A stretch of DNA of 64,000 nt from the NCBI RefSeq assembly GCF_004803915.1, contig NZ_CP039396.1, forward strand, positions 1,922,001 to 1,986,000. The letters run 5' to 3'. The stretch is from Duncaniella dubosii (GTDB taxonomy: Bacteria; Bacteroidota; Bacteroidia; Bacteroidales; Muribaculaceae). This document shows positions 42,971 to 53,673 of the stretch, piece by piece. Position 1 is the stretch's first letter, and the number at the start of each line of letters is the position of its first letter. Both the position numbers and the translations under genes were made by a program. Under the pieces are notes generated by a model. It ran no database searches, had not been told where the DNA came from, and saw only the letters and a program-made list of their open reading frames with translations.

Positions 42971-44341
42971 ACAATGATTCGGTAAAATTTGAGGTTGTTC
43001 AGCCTAGGCTAAGCCGCTAACTGAGCCAACCGATGATTTATTTTCTGAATTATTTTGAGATGCGGAGATTTTCCGCAAGTCGAAATAATTGTTGAGGCGA
43101 GATAAGATTCAAACATAAGCCGTTTGAACTGTGCTAACGAAAGATCCGGATAATCCTTCCTTATGACCTCCTTGCAGACATTGAGTGCAGTGAAGGAAAG
43201 ATTGAATGCGAAGTCAAGCCGGTCTTTGTCGCGTGTCTGTTGCGACTGGAGTCCTGTAAACTGTTTGGCATCGCGTATGCCGAACTCAATCTGAAAGCGG
43301 GTGCGGTAGAAACCGATGATCTTTTCAGGCCTCATGTCGGTATCGGTAGAGAAGTAAAGAAGAGGCTCTGCGTTTTCAACCGGACAGACCACGATACGGA
43401 TGTCGCGTCTCAATGCCCTCGAATGTACGACCGCCGTGTGACATCGGTTTTTGTTTCCTTTGGAATCCTCATATATGAATGAAGTGAACACGGACATGTC
43501 AAGGTTGGAGAAATCCACTTTCTCTCCATACTTTTTCTTTCTGCCGCGTCTTCGCGGGGCGGAGGAATCCGGTATGGCCAGATACCTCAGATATGAGTTG
43601 GCACGTAATCTCCCGACAAATCGAAATCCCATGCCAATCACTTCATTTACAAACTCATATTTGGAGAAAAAGGCATCGGCAACCAGAATATCCGTCAGTG
43701 AGAGCAGCTCTGTCGCCTTTGACCTGACAAGTGCCACATACCAGTCAAGCATTGACATTTGTTTCTCGGATTCAAGAGTCCTGAAGTTCGGTGACTGGAC
43801 AGCACCGAGCATCACGCATGTATGTTTACTCAGACTTATTGCCCCGATCGCCATTATCTCCAGACCGCGTTTGACACGTTGTGCCACCCCAGACCAGAAA
43901 CGGCCTATGCCATACGTCAGTCTGCCTGCTTTTGAAATGAACGACGGATCGATTGCCACTGCCATGTCATCGGCCGGCCCAAAACAATCCTGCGCCATAC
44001 CTATGTTGACTTTCATCCAGTCTACGGATGTCTTGAAATTGGAGGCAAAGGTCTTGGCTGTACGACCGCCATAGCGCGACAGCCGGGTAAAATTGACTTT
44101 GCCCGGAATCAACGCTACAGTGCGTATTGTTAAAATCAGCCAGTTGAGGAACCTTTTGCTCATCTTGGTTGTAGTATTTTCAAATACCGACTTACACCGA
44201 AAGGTGAAGTCTTTGAGAATCGCCAATACGTTCATGGTATAAGTGTTTTATAATGAACGCTTTGGCGATTCATTTGTATTTGACAATTCGACATATTAAC
44301 TTAAGTTTCAACTACTTCGGTAATTTTTACCGAATCATTGT
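42971..44341 (-). mobile_element. IS4-family insertion sequence, 1371 bp
   Basis: The ends are 17-bp perfect inverted repeats ACAATGATTCGGTAAAA (42971-42987) and its complement (44325-44341). It holds one transposase gene. Its right end lies five bases from MITE copy B; together they occupy one target, bounded by GTA (42968-42970 and 44476-44478). No direct repeat is seen immediately around the IS alone. The terminal repeat differs from the MITE terminal repeat (ACAATAGTTCGGTAA) by only two adjacent bases in the first 15. Confidence 0.88.
43009..44235 (-). CDS. IS4-family transposase (DDE, YREK motif)
   Basis: The 408-residue protein has the DDE residues Asp96 (AIDPSFISK), Asp187 (ILVADAFFSK) and Glu317. 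It also carries the complete IS4 signature Y-x2-R-x3-E-x6-K at Tyr310, Arg313, Glu317, Lys324 (FYRTRFQIEFGIRDAKQ). The frame is intact. It should be able to move the element and perhaps the MITEs that share its ends. It acts on DNA in the cytoplasm. Confidence 0.92.
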   Translation of the reverse strand: MNVLAILKDFTFRCKSVFENTTTKMSKRFLNWLILTIRTVALIPGKVNFTRLSRYGGRTAKTFASNFKTSVDWMKVNIGMAQDCFGPADDMAVAIDPSFISKAGRLTYGIGRFWSGVAQRVKRGLEIMAIGAISLSKHTCVMLGAVQSPNFRTLESEKQMSMLDWYVALVRSKATELLSLTDILVADAFFSKYEFVNEVIGMGFRFVGRLRANSYLRYLAIPDSSAPRRRGRKKKYGEKVDFSNLDMSVFTSFIYEDSKGNKNRCHTAVVHSRALRRDIRIVVCPVENAEPLLYFSTDTDMRPEKIIGFYRTRFQIEFGIRDAKQFTGLQSQQTRDKDRLDFAFNLSFTALNVCKEVIRKDYPDLSLAQFKRLMFESYLASTIISTCGKSPHLKIIQKINHRLAQLAA

Positions 44342-44346
44342 AAAAT

Positions 44347-44475
44347 CAATAGTTCGGTAAAATTTGCATATTCAATTGGATATCAATAAGATACAACAAC
44401 AATTCAATATCAATGCAAACTATTGTGTATCAGTGCGATACAGCTATGCCTGCTCAAAAATTACCGAACTGTTGT
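44347..44475 (+). mobile_element. MITE copy B, joined to the IS4 element in GH2
   Basis: Homologous to copies A and C over its whole length, lacking the first base of the consensus end (TCAATAG in place of ACAATAG). The right end TTACCGAACTGTTGT is complete and is followed by GTA, the target duplication of the compound insertion. It supplies the stop codon of the truncated GH2 frame. Confidence 0.85.
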
Positions 44476-46559
44476 GTAATATGCCCACATGTCAATTTCC
44501 TGACCCTCTTCCCAGTTCCAGTGTGGGAAAAGATGGAGCACATTTTTGTCGGGTCTCCACTGAGACTGATACATATAATATATGTCCTTAGGAATCCCGG
44601 CGAGGTCGACTATGCCGAAATAAGAGCTGCGGGCAGGCCAGCCGAAAGGTGTCGGTTCGCCAAGATAGTCGAACCCGGTCCAGATGAACTGGCCTGAAAT
44701 AAAGTCTTTTTCGTTGACATGTCGCAGCGTCCCTTCGTGAGAATTTCCCCACGGGACATGGCAATTATCATAGGAGGAGCAGGAGAATGAAGGATCTTCA
44801 AAAGGAATGTCCCAGCGCTTGGGCCAGATGAAAAGACTGTCGGACGGCATGCGGTAGTAACCGCGTGTCATAAGTCCCGAAACGCTTTCCGTGATGATGA
44901 ACGGTTTGTCGGGAAACCATCCGGGAACGGAGTCGAACCAGTTGTCGTGGTAATTGTAGCCGATGATGTCGAGAGCGCCGGAGCGGAAAAGGTGGTTGCC
45001 GGGATCAGGCTCATTGCATCCGGCCGTGACCGGTCTTGATGGATCAAGTTCTCTCACCATGTCGGCGAGTTTTTTGGTGAGGAGTGAATTTACGCTCATG
45101 CTGTCGCTTTCGGATGCGAGCATTTCCTTGCCGTGGCCGAAATTGAGTATCAGATTGGCCTGTTCGAGAGATAGAGTGTCGGCTTTGGCATCGCTCCATT
45201 GTTCGAGCACTTCGTTTCCGATGCTCCACATGATGACCGAAGGATGGTTTCGGTCGCGGCGCACAAGGTCGCTCAGGTCTTTTTCGTGCCATTCGGGGAA
45301 ATAGCGTGAATAGTCGTGAGAAGTCTTTTTCTTACGCCACATGTCGAAAGTCTCGTCCATGACAAGTATGCCCATACGGTCGCAGAGGTCGAGGACTTCG
45401 GGAGCGGGAGGATTGTGTGACGCACGATAGGCGTTAGCACCCATTTCCTTAAGAATTTCGAGCTGGCGCTCTATGCCACGTGTATTGACTGCCGCTCCGA
45501 GCGCCCCGAGATCGTGGTGCATACAGACCCCGTTGATTTTCATCGGTTTTCCGTTGAGCGCAAAACCTGTCTTCGGATCGAAACTGAAATATCTTAGTCC
45601 TGTAGTGGTCTGATAGGTGTCAAGAAGCTGACCGGTTTTGACATCGCTGACAAATGTCATCAGAGTATAGAGATAAGGGTCTTCTGTGCTCCATAGATGA
45701 GGCGATTTGATGTTGATGACAGATTTGATTTCGGCATCGCGATGCTTCTTGTCAAGTCTGACGGTCTGAGTCGGACTTTTGCCGATCATTTTGCCAGTCT
45801 CGTCAATCAGCGAGGTATAGACGCTGACAGTCGCTGAGTTTTTTGACTTGCTTACAATTTCAGTGGAGATGTCGATTTGTGCATCATTGTCGGTTACTGT
45901 CGGGGTTGTGACATGCTGTCCCCAGAGCGGAATATGGATATCGCTCAATGTGCGCAGCCATACGTTGCGATAGATGCCGCATCCGCTATACCAACGTGAA
46001 TTGGGCTGCTCGGCATTGTCGACACGCACGGCAATCACATTTTCGCCGTCCTGATTAAGCCACGGTGTGATGTCGTAGCTGAACGAGGCATAGCCGTATG
46101 GCCTTGTGCCGAGTTCATGTCCATTGATGAAAACGGTCGAGTTCATGTATGCGCCGTCAAAATCGATAAAGATGTTTTTGCCGCGTTGTTCAGGCGTGAG
46201 TGTGAATGTCTTGCGATACCATCCGATTCCGCCGGGTAGAGCGCCACCGCCTGTGCCTGACGGGTTATCTTTGCTGAAGTCGCCCTCGATAGCCCAGTCA
46301 TGGGGGAGTGAAAGGCTGCGCCATGATGAATCGTCAAATTCCGGTTTTGCCATTTCAGGAGAGTCGGCGAGTGTGAAGCGCCATCCGTCATTAAAGCTGA
46401 GCGAGCGAGAATCGGCTGCGGCAGCTGAAAAAATGGCCGCCCCGCCAATCCAGACGAGGCAGGCCATTAAAATCAAATTTACCTTAGATAACATGACCTA
46501 TTGTGAGTCAGTGACTAAAAAATGGTATGAGGTTAGATATTGGTTTGAAAAAAGTGCGA

Positions 46560-49436
46560 TTAGAGTTTAACAGTTTTCGCAGTTCCGTTATAGGCCACTT
46601 CCACACCTTTGTTTTCACGTCCATAACCGACCGGATGGTCTTTTGAAACCTTGATAATGTTGAATCGACGGTTACGGAGCATACCGGGATACTGACCTGC
46701 GCGTTCCCCGATTGTCAGAGTCTGCTTTTCGTCATTCCACTTGAACGGTATGACTGCGTAATTGCCTTTTTCATAGTTGTAGTTGACGTTTTCATCTTCA
46801 TAGAGGACGAATTCACCGTTTTCTCCGGCATAGACATACAGATTGATTATGTCGGCCGGTTTTTCATCGCTCCACTGCATAGCCGGGCCGAAAGGAATGA
46901 TCGAGCCGGAGCGCACGTAGAGAGGGATGCGTTCGTAGGGTGCTGCTACGCTAAGGCGCTGGCCTCCGTTGATTTCCTTGCCGGTATAGAAGTCATACCA
47001 GTCAGAACCTGCCGGGAAATATACTTCGCGCGAAGTAGCACCATAGTTGTAGACCGGGGCTACGAGGAAGGCCGGACCAAACATGTATTGGTCTCCGATG
47101 GAGCGCGTAGCCTTGTCGGCTGTGAAATCCATGACCATCGGGCGCATGATAGTGTAGTCATTAAAGTGGGTCATTCCTGCGAGTGAATATAGATAGGGCA
47201 TCATGTCATAACGCAGGTTGATGTAGTAGACCACAGACTTATAGGCCGGATGATTCTCAGGGGCGATGTTGAAGATCTCGCGGTAAGGCCATTGTCCGTG
47301 TGCGCGGAACATCGGTGCGAACGCTCCGAACTGATACCAGCGTGTGTTGAGTTCGCGCCATTCCTTCATGTCAGGAGTTTCTTTTCCTGTCTTGAGATAT
47401 TCTTTTGCGGCTGCTACGTAACGGTCCTCGACACAGAATCCGCCGATGTCCATACTCCACCAAGGAATTCCGGATGCCGCGAAATTAAGACCGGCTGAAA
47501 TCTGGGCTTTCATGTCTTCCCAGCGGGTAGCTATGTCGCCGCTCCATGTCGCTGTCGAGTAGCGCTGCTGTCCTGCAAAACCAGAGCGGGTAAGGAGGAA
47601 AACACGGTCGTCGTTAGTTTCGCGCTGTCCGTCGTAGATGGCTTCGGCGTTCATGAGACCGTAAGCGTTGAAATATTTTGTTGACGGCCCAAGTGCGGTC
47701 GGGGTTATGAGGTCTTTGCGATACTGAAGGTCGGTGCAGTCACGGATGTTTGGCTCTGAAGCGTCCATCCACCATGCGTCGATTCCTAAGGGAACATAAT
47801 GGTCTTTCATCTGATTCCAGAACAGTTTGCGTGCGTCGGGGTCGTAGGCATCATAAAATGAGCTGAGATAGCCCGGGCCAACCCAGTCCTTGATGCTGTC
47901 CTGAACAGGGAGTTTATACATCCACCCGTTCTTGTCGAATTCCTTGTAGTGTTCGGTTGTCACGTAGAATTTCGGCCATACGGAAATCATCACGTGTCCG
48001 TGCATGTCGTGAATAGAATCTACCATACCTTTCGGATCTGGGAAACGGTCACGGTCAAACTCGTGGCTTCCCCATGAATCCTGCTTCCAGTGTAGCCAGT
48101 CGATGACAATATTATCAATCGGGATGTTGCGTTTGCGGAATTCAGCGAGAGTGGAGAGCACCTCTTCCTGCGTGTTGTATTTTTCACGGCTTTGCCAGTA
48201 GCCCATCACCCATTTGGCCATGATGGGAGCTTTGCCGGTGAGGGTACGGTAGCCGCTTATAACGTCGTCCATGTCCTCTCCATATATAAAGTAGTAGTCA
48301 ATCTGGTCTTGCATTTCACCCCACCAGCTCATGTCGAGCTGTTTTTTGTCGTCGACAGGAGAATAGACACGCAGACCGCAATAGGCAACAGCGCCATTTG
48401 GTTTCCATTCGATTTTCAGAGGCACGCGTTTGTCTTTTTCAAGATTGACGGAAAATTTATAGGAATTGGGATTCCATGCCGTGCGCCAGCGTTCAGGCAC
48501 GACTTCTTTGCCGTCGACAAAGACAGATATGTAGCCTGAATAATAGAGTATGAATTTGAATTCACCGCTTTCCGACGGCTCGATTTCACCTTCATAGGTC
48601 ACGTGTGATCCATAGTAGTTGAAATCCTGAGGTAGATTTACCACATGTTTCAGTTCCTTTCGGATGAGGTGTTCGAAATAGATGGAGTCTTCACGCTGCA
48701 CAATGGTCTGCTCTTCCACTTTAGCAGGCACATAAGTGCCTGTAAGCGCACCTCCCTTACCGTCTTTGTCATAGAGCTTGAACACCTGTCCGAGCTGTTT
48801 ATAGGGGGCAGGATTGCCAAAACGGCAGAGCGAATAGCTGTCCCAAAGGATGCCATAGTTGTCGGTGGAGACGACAAACGGAACAGAAACTTTCGTATTG
48901 TACTGGAAAAGTTCTTCGTTCAATCCTTTATAGTTGAACTCGTCGCTCTGATGCTGTCCGAGGCCATAGATGCCTTCTTCGTCGTTGAGCGATTCAAAAA
49001 CCTGACGGACGGTGTAGCCTTTTGTCCCTTCGACCTCGATTGGAGAGAATGAGCGGCCGCCTTCGGCTTCCGAAACGATCAGCTTGCCGTTTCTGTCATA
49101 AAATTTAACATCGCCGGTTGAAAGTGACACTGTGGCTGTAACCGCAGAAGTGATGACAGAGAGGGTCGAGTCAGTTTCCGAGACAGTATATTCTGTGTTC
49201 TCTTTTTGCGGTACGGTTACAAGGCTGTTGTCGGGTGCGAATTTTTTATCAGGGGTTGCCGAGACACGGATAATCTTGTCATCCATGACCTGCAGACGAA
49301 CTTTTCTGACTGAATTTTCACCTGTCGGTGTGACGTTGACGGTTATTCCATGCTCCGATTTCTCATATTTTCCCGGATTACAGGCCATAGACATGACTCC
49401 GGCGAGAATCGAGGCTGATAAAACTTTTAGTTTCAT
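46560..49436 (-). CDS. GH31 alpha-xylosidase with PA14 insert
   Basis: The 958-residue lipoprotein (Cys19, GVMSMAC) has a GH31 N-terminal sandwich interrupted by a PA14-like domain (about 220-370: VTYEGEIEPSESGEFKFILYYSGYISVFVDGKEV), then the barrel with nucleophile Asp558 (WWMDASEPN) and acid/base Asp634 (WSGDIATRW), then C-terminal domains. This layout matches characterised xyloglucan alpha-xylosidases with PA14 inserts. It releases xylose from xyloglucan oligosaccharides. It is the first gene of the minus-strand enzyme set, and has its own -7 box. Confidence 0.95.
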   Translation of the reverse strand: MKLKVLSASILAGVMSMACNPGKYEKSEHGITVNVTPTGENSVRKVRLQVMDDKIIRVSATPDKKFAPDNSLVTVPQKENTEYTVSETDSTLSVITSAVTATVSLSTGDVKFYDRNGKLIVSEAEGGRSFSPIEVEGTKGYTVRQVFESLNDEEGIYGLGQHQSDEFNYKGLNEELFQYNTKVSVPFVVSTDNYGILWDSYSLCRFGNPAPYKQLGQVFKLYDKDGKGGALTGTYVPAKVEEQTIVQREDSIYFEHLIRKELKHVVNLPQDFNYYGSHVTYEGEIEPSESGEFKFILYYSGYISVFVDGKEVVPERWRTAWNPNSYKFSVNLEKDKRVPLKIEWKPNGAVAYCGLRVYSPVDDKKQLDMSWWGEMQDQIDYYFIYGEDMDDVISGYRTLTGKAPIMAKWVMGYWQSREKYNTQEEVLSTLAEFRKRNIPIDNIVIDWLHWKQDSWGSHEFDRDRFPDPKGMVDSIHDMHGHVMISVWPKFYVTTEHYKEFDKNGWMYKLPVQDSIKDWVGPGYLSSFYDAYDPDARKLFWNQMKDHYVPLGIDAWWMDASEPNIRDCTDLQYRKDLITPTALGPSTKYFNAYGLMNAEAIYDGQRETNDDRVFLLTRSGFAGQQRYSTATWSGDIATRWEDMKAQISAGLNFAASGIPWWSMDIGGFCVEDRYVAAAKEYLKTGKETPDMKEWRELNTRWYQFGAFAPMFRAHGQWPYREIFNIAPENHPAYKSVVYYINLRYDMMPYLYSLAGMTHFNDYTIMRPMVMDFTADKATRSIGDQYMFGPAFLVAPVYNYGATSREVYFPAGSDWYDFYTGKEINGGQRLSVAAPYERIPLYVRSGSIIPFGPAMQWSDEKPADIINLYVYAGENGEFVLYEDENVNYNYEKGNYAVIPFKWNDEKQTLTIGERAGQYPGMLRNRRFNIIKVSKDHPVGYGRENKGVEVAYNGTAKTVKL

Positions 49437-49488
49437 AGGCTGGGAGTAGGTAGATGTTTTAAGGTGATGAGGGTGTTTTCGAATGATG

Positions 49489-49496
49489 CAAAGATA
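49489..49496 (-). promoter_or_regulatory. Probable -7 box of the GH31-GH2-GH3 genes
   Basis: TATCTTTG on the minus strand, 53 bp before the GH31 start; no clear -33 box. HTCS activation often makes a good -33 unnecessary, which is inference. Confidence 0.4.
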
Positions 49497-49575
49497 TGAA
49501 TAACTCGTCTTTAAAAGCTGAAATTATGTTGACACCGCAGGCTGTAAATGATTTGCGGATGGTCGTAATGTTAAT

Positions 49576-52500
49576 TTATACGGAATAATTTGTTGCTTTG
49601 CTTTCCTGATTTTGGTAAACAGATGGCAAAACGCCAAATTCTTCCTTGAAATATTTGCTGAAATATTTCGGGTTGTTATATCCTAACTGGAACGCGATTT
49701 CCGATACGTTCAGCTGGCTTTCACGCAACATCTGTGCACCTCGTTTGAGTCGTATAAGCCTGATGAATTCTATCGGAGTCTTTCCGGTTGTCGCTTTTAG
49801 CTTTTTGTAGAGGTGTACGCGGCTCATTCCAAGATGGGCGCTGAGTTCTTCGACGGAAAGGTCAGTGCGTTTGATGTTAGTAACGACATATTTGACAGCT
49901 TTCTCTACCATTTTTTCATCAAGAGGTGTTATCTTGATTGTATCAGGCTCAGGATTGATGAGTGACTGCCCGTTTTTGCGTGTGAGATTGACCAGCTTTT
50001 TCATTTTAATGAGCAGCAGGTCAGTGTTGAATGGTTTTGTGATATAGTCGTCAGCTCCGATTGTCAGACCTTCGAATTTGGAATCCATGTCATGTTTGGC
50101 CGTAAGGATGATTACAGGTATGGAGTTTAAGGAACTGTCGGCTTTGATACGTCGGCAAAGTTCCATCCCATCAACTCCCGGCATCATCAGATCAGTGAGG
50201 ATGATAGCCGGACGTATGGACGAAAGAAGTTTCAAGGCTGATTCACCGTCGTTTGATGTAATGACATGGAATTCGGAACTAAGGCCGTCGCGCAGAAATT
50301 CAATCATGTCGTGGCTGTCGTCGACAATCAGGGCTGTCGGCTTCTCGGTAGAGTCAATGAATGTGGTTGGAGATTCTACAGGCGTTTCTTCGATATTTGA
50401 ATCAGTGTCGGTGATTTCTTCGGGTGAACTTACGGTCTCTGCTATTGCCGGAACCACATTTGATGCTGTCTGGGGTTTGATTATCGGTAGTTCGATGGTG
50501 AATATACTGCCTCCTCCGGGATTGTCGCAGACAGAGATTGAGCCTTCATGGAGTTTGACATATTCGCTTACCATGCTCAGCCCTATGCCGTTGCCGGTCA
50601 TTGAACTGTCGGCCGGAGTGATGTTTGTCTGGAAGAAGCGTTCGAATATATGCTCCTTGTCGTCATCGCTGATGCCTGTTCCGGTGTCTGACACGCGTAT
50701 GGCGATTGCCGACGAGTGTGTTGTCAGGCTCACTGTCACAGTCCCTCCTTCGGGAGTGAATTTGAATGCGTTTGACAGCAGGTTCATGATGGCTTTATTG
50801 AGCTTGTCTTCATCAAACATCATGTTGAGTTCCTGGCGGTCGGAATTGAATTTGAGGCTTATGTTCTTTCGTTCGGACATCCCGGCAAACGCATGGCAGA
50901 CGTTTCGGACAAAACCGACAATTTCCCCTTCCGACAGGTGAAGCGTCAGACCTGCCACCTCATTTTTCCTGAAATCAAGCAGCTGGTTGACGAGATTAAG
51001 CAGTCTCATGGCGTTGTTGCGCATGAGATTGAGTCTGCGGCGCTGCACTTCGTCGGTGGTTTCCTTTATCATGTTTTCAAGAGGGGAGACAATCAGAGTC
51101 AGCGGTGTACGTAGCTCATGGCTTACGTTTGTGTAGAATTTAAATTTCAACTGGTTGATTTCCTCCTGTTTCTGCATGGCATCCTGTTTGCGTTTCTCGT
51201 TGAAACGACGGCGCTCGCGCTGACGGATGACTCGATATGTAAGGTAGATGCACAGGATACCCAATGCTATGTAGATTGCTTTTGCCCAGCCCGTAAGCCA
51301 GAACGGCGGATGGACCACTATGGCCATCTCGGCAGTCTTGGCGCTTTCGTAACCATCGCTGTTGACAGCTTTGACCAGAAGGCGGTAGTTGCCCGGCGCA
51401 AGGTTTGTAAAACCTGCATGGTTAGAGCCCGGAGGGGTTGCAAGCCACTCTTTGTCGAGACCTTCAAGCATATAATAGAAGGTTGTCTTTTCCGGATGCA
51501 CATAGCTGTCGGTTGCAAAATAGACTGTAAACGATGAGTGCTCAGGCCATAAATCAAGCTGACCTTCGTGATTTGGAGAAGACTCCAGCAGGACGTGTCC
51601 TTTGATTTTCTCACCGATACGAACATCTTTAGCTCCGGCATATATGTCGGAAAACATTACATTCGGGAGATTGCGGTTATGTGGAATCTTGTCAGGGTAG
51701 TAGCCGTTTATGCCATACAGACCTCCCACAAGCATCTCGCCTGACGGAAGCATGGCAAACGATCGCTGGTTAAAGTCGCATTCCGGGAGTCCGTCGCTCG
51801 CATCGTAGCGGTGGAAAGTGTAGCTGAAGTCTCCGTTCTTATCGTCGAACTTTACGGAGAAGCTGATAAGATTGCCACCTTCGGCCACCCATACATTGCC
51901 GTTTTTATCCTCTTGGATGCCGAGAATCAGAGTTGAGTTCGAGTTTCGGCGGTCAAGTTTCACTGTGACAAGTCTGTCGCGCTGCGGGTCATAGACTTTC
52001 AGTCCGCGTGATGTGGCAATCCATACAAGTCCCCGGGAGTCAATTGACATATCGCTGATATTCACGCCGTCGAGCGGTTTTATTGACGAGAATTCACCTG
52101 AAGAAGCTTTGAATAATGTCACGCCGAGGGATGTGCCTATATAGTAGGTGTCTTTATTGTCTTTTTCGATTGAGACTACGTAGTCCGAACATAATCCTGA
52201 ATTTTTAGAATTGTATCCGTTGACCTTAAGCGTCGACGGATCGAAAACGAAAATGCCTGCTCCGAGTGTGCCGACGATGATTTTGTCGCCGTCTCCCTTG
52301 GCGAGCGCCCAGCAATAAGAGTTGTCAAGGGCGGAATTTGTGACAATGGTTTCTATTTTCCCATTTCTATAGCGTTTAAGGCTACGGTTAAATGAGCCGA
52401 TATAAAGAGTGCCGTCGGGAAATTCGAGCAGTGACGTGACAGCTTCCTGCAGCTGCCCGTTGCCGACTTTAATTGTGTTACGTTGGCCTGTCGCTGGATT

Positions 52501-53610
52501 CCATCTGATAAGTCCTGCCGCGTCTGTGCCTACCCACACATTCTGACCGTCACTTGAAGGAAGTATACAGTTTACATCATTGAATGGATAGAGATTGAAC
52601 TTGCGGGTACTTTGATGATGGTAGTAAAGTCCTTTTTTGTAAGTCCCTATCCAGACGATGCCGCTGTTGTCCTCATAGATTGATGTGACGGTATTTATGT
52701 CTTCCTGCGAAGGTTCAGAAGTAATTTTTTTGAAACTTATGCCATCGTTTGATTTGACTATCTGTTCAAGTCCCTGATGGTCCCGTCCTATCCACAGATT
52801 GCCTGAACGATCCTGCTCAAGAATTTTTACAAACCGCCTGTGATCCATCGGAGGGAGCATGTCGTTGAGCCATTTTCCGTCGGTCATGTCATAAAGCCAG
52901 AGTCTTTCATTGCTGAAAATCCATCCGAGCCTGTCACGGTCATAGACAAAGGTGAATACATAGGTGTTTCCTTTGCCAAGTTCGTCTGCAATGAAAGAGT
53001 CCGAACGGACTACCTTAAGGTCTACAGGGTCGATGATTTTCAACACACCGTTGTTGTCGAGTGTAACTATTCCGTCCGGTGTACTTTCTATATCGGTAAG
53101 CTGGACAGTCTTAAGGCTGTCGTCTTTGACCATCTCGGCATTCCTGAAATCCGGGCTTACGCGATACAGTCCCTGGCCTTGGATGTGTAGCCATATTGAT
53201 TTTGTCGAGTCGATATACAGTAGCGCCGGGGTTCCGGTGATGCCGCTTGTCCTGAGAATGCCGGAGATTTCAGTGGTCATAATGTCAGTCGACGGGTCGT
53301 ATACTGAATATTTCGACCCTGAAAAAATCCAAAGTCTGCCTTCAGAGTCTTCCTGAATTCCCTCGATGCTGTTATCGAAGGTGTCTTTATTCTCGGCTGA
53401 CTCAGGCTCGTAGTTTTTAAAGGTATAACCGTCGTATCTGTAGAGCCCTGATGAAGTCCCAATCCAAAGGAAGCCGTCAGAGTCTCTGAATATGGAATTT
53501 ATTTTGTTGTTTGACAGATGATTGATTGTATTAAGATGGTTAAGATAAAGACCTTCCGCCGACATAACGAGCGAAATTATAACCATCATGATAAAGGATG
53601 AGAATCGCAT
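49576..53610 (-). CDS. Hybrid two-component system regulator (HTCS) of the polysaccharide locus
   Basis: The 1344-residue protein has all HTCS parts in order: signal peptide, two beta-propeller sets of Reg_prop repeats (about 30-690, repeated DGFLWIGTSSGLYRYDG-like motifs), a Y_Y_Y domain, one membrane segment (about 775-796), HisKA with His831 in NVSHELRTPLTL, HATPase, a receiver with Asp1140 in LTDLMMPGVDG, and an AraC helix-turn-helix (about 1240-1335, ending FSKYFKEEFGVLPSVYQ). Such proteins bind oligosaccharides in the periplasm and turn on the adjacent utilisation genes. It is intact, unlike most of the genes it should regulate. Confidence 0.95.
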   Translation of the reverse strand: MRFSSFIMMVIISLVMSAEGLYLNHLNTINHLSNNKINSIFRDSDGFLWIGTSSGLYRYDGYTFKNYEPESAENKDTFDNSIEGIQEDSEGRLWIFSGSKYSVYDPSTDIMTTEISGILRTSGITGTPALLYIDSTKSIWLHIQGQGLYRVSPDFRNAEMVKDDSLKTVQLTDIESTPDGIVTLDNNGVLKIIDPVDLKVVRSDSFIADELGKGNTYVFTFVYDRDRLGWIFSNERLWLYDMTDGKWLNDMLPPMDHRRFVKILEQDRSGNLWIGRDHQGLEQIVKSNDGISFKKITSEPSQEDINTVTSIYEDNSGIVWIGTYKKGLYYHHQSTRKFNLYPFNDVNCILPSSDGQNVWVGTDAAGLIRWNPATGQRNTIKVGNGQLQEAVTSLLEFPDGTLYIGSFNRSLKRYRNGKIETIVTNSALDNSYCWALAKGDGDKIIVGTLGAGIFVFDPSTLKVNGYNSKNSGLCSDYVVSIEKDNKDTYYIGTSLGVTLFKASSGEFSSIKPLDGVNISDMSIDSRGLVWIATSRGLKVYDPQRDRLVTVKLDRRNSNSTLILGIQEDKNGNVWVAEGGNLISFSVKFDDKNGDFSYTFHRYDASDGLPECDFNQRSFAMLPSGEMLVGGLYGINGYYPDKIPHNRNLPNVMFSDIYAGAKDVRIGEKIKGHVLLESSPNHEGQLDLWPEHSSFTVYFATDSYVHPEKTTFYYMLEGLDKEWLATPPGSNHAGFTNLAPGNYRLLVKAVNSDGYESAKTAEMAIVVHPPFWLTGWAKAIYIALGILCIYLTYRVIRQRERRRFNEKRKQDAMQKQEEINQLKFKFYTNVSHELRTPLTLIVSPLENMIKETTDEVQRRRLNLMRNNAMRLLNLVNQLLDFRKNEVAGLTLHLSEGEIVGFVRNVCHAFAGMSERKNISLKFNSDRQELNMMFDEDKLNKAIMNLLSNAFKFTPEGGTVTVSLTTHSSAIAIRVSDTGTGISDDDKEHIFERFFQTNITPADSSMTGNGIGLSMVSEYVKLHEGSISVCDNPGGGSIFTIELPIIKPQTASNVVPAIAETVSSPEEITDTDSNIEETPVESPTTFIDSTEKPTALIVDDSHDMIEFLRDGLSSEFHVITSNDGESALKLLSSIRPAIILTDLMMPGVDGMELCRRIKADSSLNSIPVIILTAKHDMDSKFEGLTIGADDYITKPFNTDLLLIKMKKLVNLTRKNGQSLINPEPDTIKITPLDEKMVEKAVKYVVTNIKRTDLSVEELSAHLGMSRVHLYKKLKATTGKTPIEFIRLIRLKRGAQMLRESQLNVSEIAFQLGYNNPKYFSKYFKEEFGVLPSVYQNQESKATNYSV

Positions 53611-53641
53611 GGCGTTAACATTTAAGGTGGTTTGTATAGTA

Positions 53642-53673
53642 CAAAGTAAAGCATTGTCCGTTGATTGTGCAAC
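53642..53673 (-). promoter_or_regulatory. Possible promoter of the HTCS gene
   Basis: Minus-strand TACTTTG (53642-53648), one base short of the TAnnTTTG consensus, with GTTG (53670-53673) 21 bp upstream. A weak match. Confidence 0.35.

Larger units (their letters stand above)
42458..46494 (-). pseudogene. GH2 beta-galactosidase-type gene split by an IS4 element plus a MITE
   Basis: The 5' part (46494 down to 44476) encodes the signal peptide, GH2 sugar-binding domain, Ig-like domain and the catalytic barrel with acid/base Glu428 (WSIGNEVLE) and nucleophile Glu536 (IITESVSG). It breaks after W-A-Y-Y and is closed by T-T-V-R-stop supplied by the MITE. The 3' part resumes as Y-N-N-A-D-E-I-E-L-F and carries the C-terminal domain to 42458. 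The insert is 42971-44475 (1505 bp) flanked by GTA direct repeats; removing it with one repeat copy leaves 2529 bp, a single open frame of 842 residues. Function of the intact enzyme: removes terminal beta-galactose from side chains. The truncated form has both catalytic residues but lacks the last domain. Confidence 0.93.
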
